6,018 nucleotides of DNA from UBA4615 sp044342535 (GTDB lineage: Bacteria > Pseudomonadota > Gammaproteobacteria > Burkholderiales > Burkholderiaceae_E): assembly GCA_044342535.1 (NCBI GenBank), contig JBIIPQ010000268.1:1-6018 (forward strand), given 5' to 3'. Of the stretch, positions 5,147-6,018 are shown in pieces. The notes under the pieces were generated by a model. That model worked only from the letters and a program-made list of their open reading frames with translations. It was not told where the DNA came from and made no database searches. Position 1 is the stretch's first letter. Every line of letters starts with the position of its first letter. A program made the translations under genes and the position numbers.

Positions 5147-6018
5147 ATGTTCCTCGGCCCGTACCGGTTGCCCAACAACGTGTTCGTCGCGCCCATGGCC
5201 GGCGTCACGGACCGGCCGTTCAGGCAGCTGTGCCGGTCGCTGGGCGCGGGCTACGCGGTCTCGGAGATGGCCGCGTCGAACCCCCGGCTGTGGGCCTCGG
5301 TGAAGACCGCAAGGCGCCTGAACCATGACGGCGAGCCGGCGCCGAAGGCGGTGCAGATCGCCGGCGCCGACCCGTCGATGATGGCCGAGGCCGCCCGCTT
5401 CAACGTCGATCGCGGCGCCCAGGTGATCGACATCAACATGGGCTGTCCGGCCAAGAAGGTCTGCGACGTCGCCGCCGGCTCGGCACTGATGGCCGACGAG
5501 CCCCTGGCGATCGCGATCGTGGCCGCGGTCGCCGCGGCGGTCGACGTGCCGGTGACGGTGAAGCTGCGCACCGGCCCGTCGCCCGCGTGCCGCAACGCGG
5601 TGGCGCTGGCCCGCGCGCTGGAGTCGGCGGGCGCGGCGATGATCACCGTGCACGGGCGCACCCGGGCCTGCGCGTTCGGCGGCCAGGCCGAGTACGACAC
5701 CATCGCCGAGGTCAAGCGTGCGGTCGGCGTACCGGTGGTGGCCAACGGCGACATCGACTCCCCGGCCAAGGCCGCGTTCGTGCTCGCGCGCACCGGCGCC
5801 GACGCGGTGATGATCGGCCGGGCCGCCCAGGGCCGGCCCTGGATCTTCCGCGAGATCGACCACTTCCTTCGGACGGGCGAGCGGCTCGCGCCGCCCGGGC
5901 TCGACGAGATCCGGACCGTGCTGCGCGGTCACCTGGTCGACCACTACGCGTTCTACGGCGAGCTGCAGGGCCCGCGGATCGCGCGCAAGCACATCGGCTG
6001 GTACATCGACGGCTGGTG
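5147..6018 (+). CDS. dusB: tRNA-dihydrouridine synthase B (runs off the right edge)
   Basis: An FMN-dependent, NADPH-using enzyme that reduces specific uridines in tRNA to dihydrouridine. About 290 residues are visible; E. coli DusB is 321, so only the C-terminal tail is missing. The TIM-barrel FMN domain starts at once: FVAPMAGVTDRPFR (13-26). Other family signatures are AVQIAG (68-73), DINMGCPAKKV (95-105) with catalytic Cys100, VKLRTG (138-143), TVHGRTRACAFGG (167-179), VVANGDI (197-203) and MIGRAAQGRPWIFREI (222-237). The helical tRNA-binding domain begins near 250 and includes GPRIARKHIGWYI (275-287). TRAC and the following region point to DusB rather than DusA or DusC. ATG 5147 is the only sensible start: no upstream in-frame start codon is seen back to the promoter, and Met17 would cut the FMN motif. 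No good ribosome binding site precedes it. In many proteobacteria fis follows dusB; that part is not visible here. Confidence 0.95.
   Translation, partial: MFLGPYRLPNNVFVAPMAGVTDRPFRQLCRSLGAGYAVSEMAASNPRLWASVKTARRLNHDGEPAPKAVQIAGADPSMMAEAARFNVDRGAQVIDINMGCPAKKVCDVAAGSALMADEPLAIAIVAAVAAAVDVPVTVKLRTGPSPACRNAVALARALESAGAAMITVHGRTRACAFGGQAEYDTIAEVKRAVGVPVVANGDIDSPAKAAFVLARTGADAVMIGRAAQGRPWIFREIDHFLRTGERLAPPGLDEIRTVLRGHLVDHYAFYGELQGPRIARKHIGWYIDGW

Noticed and set aside
1..6018. Search by eye for tRNA genes, CRISPR repeats, insertion-sequence ends, toxin-antitoxin pairs or phage genes
   Set aside because: None seen. The window is fully explained by conserved housekeeping genes and short intergenic regions.

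Overview
The window is about 70% or more G+C, with codons ending almost always in G or C, and it is packed with housekeeping genes. Gene content and order are those I would expect of a betaproteobacterium, probably Burkholderiales. That assignment is an inference from family knowledge, not from a search. There is no sign of recent transfer: no insertion sequences, tRNAs, CRISPR array or prophage genes, and base composition looks uniform throughout.

Layout. The left edge holds the 5' part of lptD on the minus strand (outer-membrane LPS translocon), reading out of the window. A 72-bp divergent intergenic region (687-758) separates it from a tight plus-strand cluster: amgK (759-1778), murU (1792-2478), pepP (2475-3830) and ubiH (3827-4939). 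amgK and murU are 13 nt apart. murU/pepP and pepP/ubiH overlap by the 4-nt ATGA arrangement, so the four genes are almost certainly one operon with translational coupling. A 207-bp non-coding stretch (4940-5146) then carries a weak terminator-like hairpin and a promoter-like sequence ahead of dusB (5147 to beyond the right edge).

How the genes work together. AmgK and MurU are two consecutive steps of the peptidoglycan-recycling shortcut: MurNAc to MurNAc-1-phosphate to UDP-MurNAc. This route bypasses the fosfomycin-sensitive MurA step. LptD, transcribed divergently, delivers LPS to the outer membrane, so the left half is devoted to the cell envelope. PepP (aminopeptidase P) and UbiH (a ubiquinone-pathway hydroxylase) are neighbours in many proteobacteria, including E. 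coli. DusB is a tRNA dihydrouridine synthase.

No previously undescribed system was found. The points worth a second look are small: a symmetric -10 element shared by the divergent lptD and amgK promoters; a UbiH homologue with a shortened middle and altered FAD-binding motifs; an LptD N-terminus with only one cysteine in its mature part; and a hairpin overlapping the dusB promoter.
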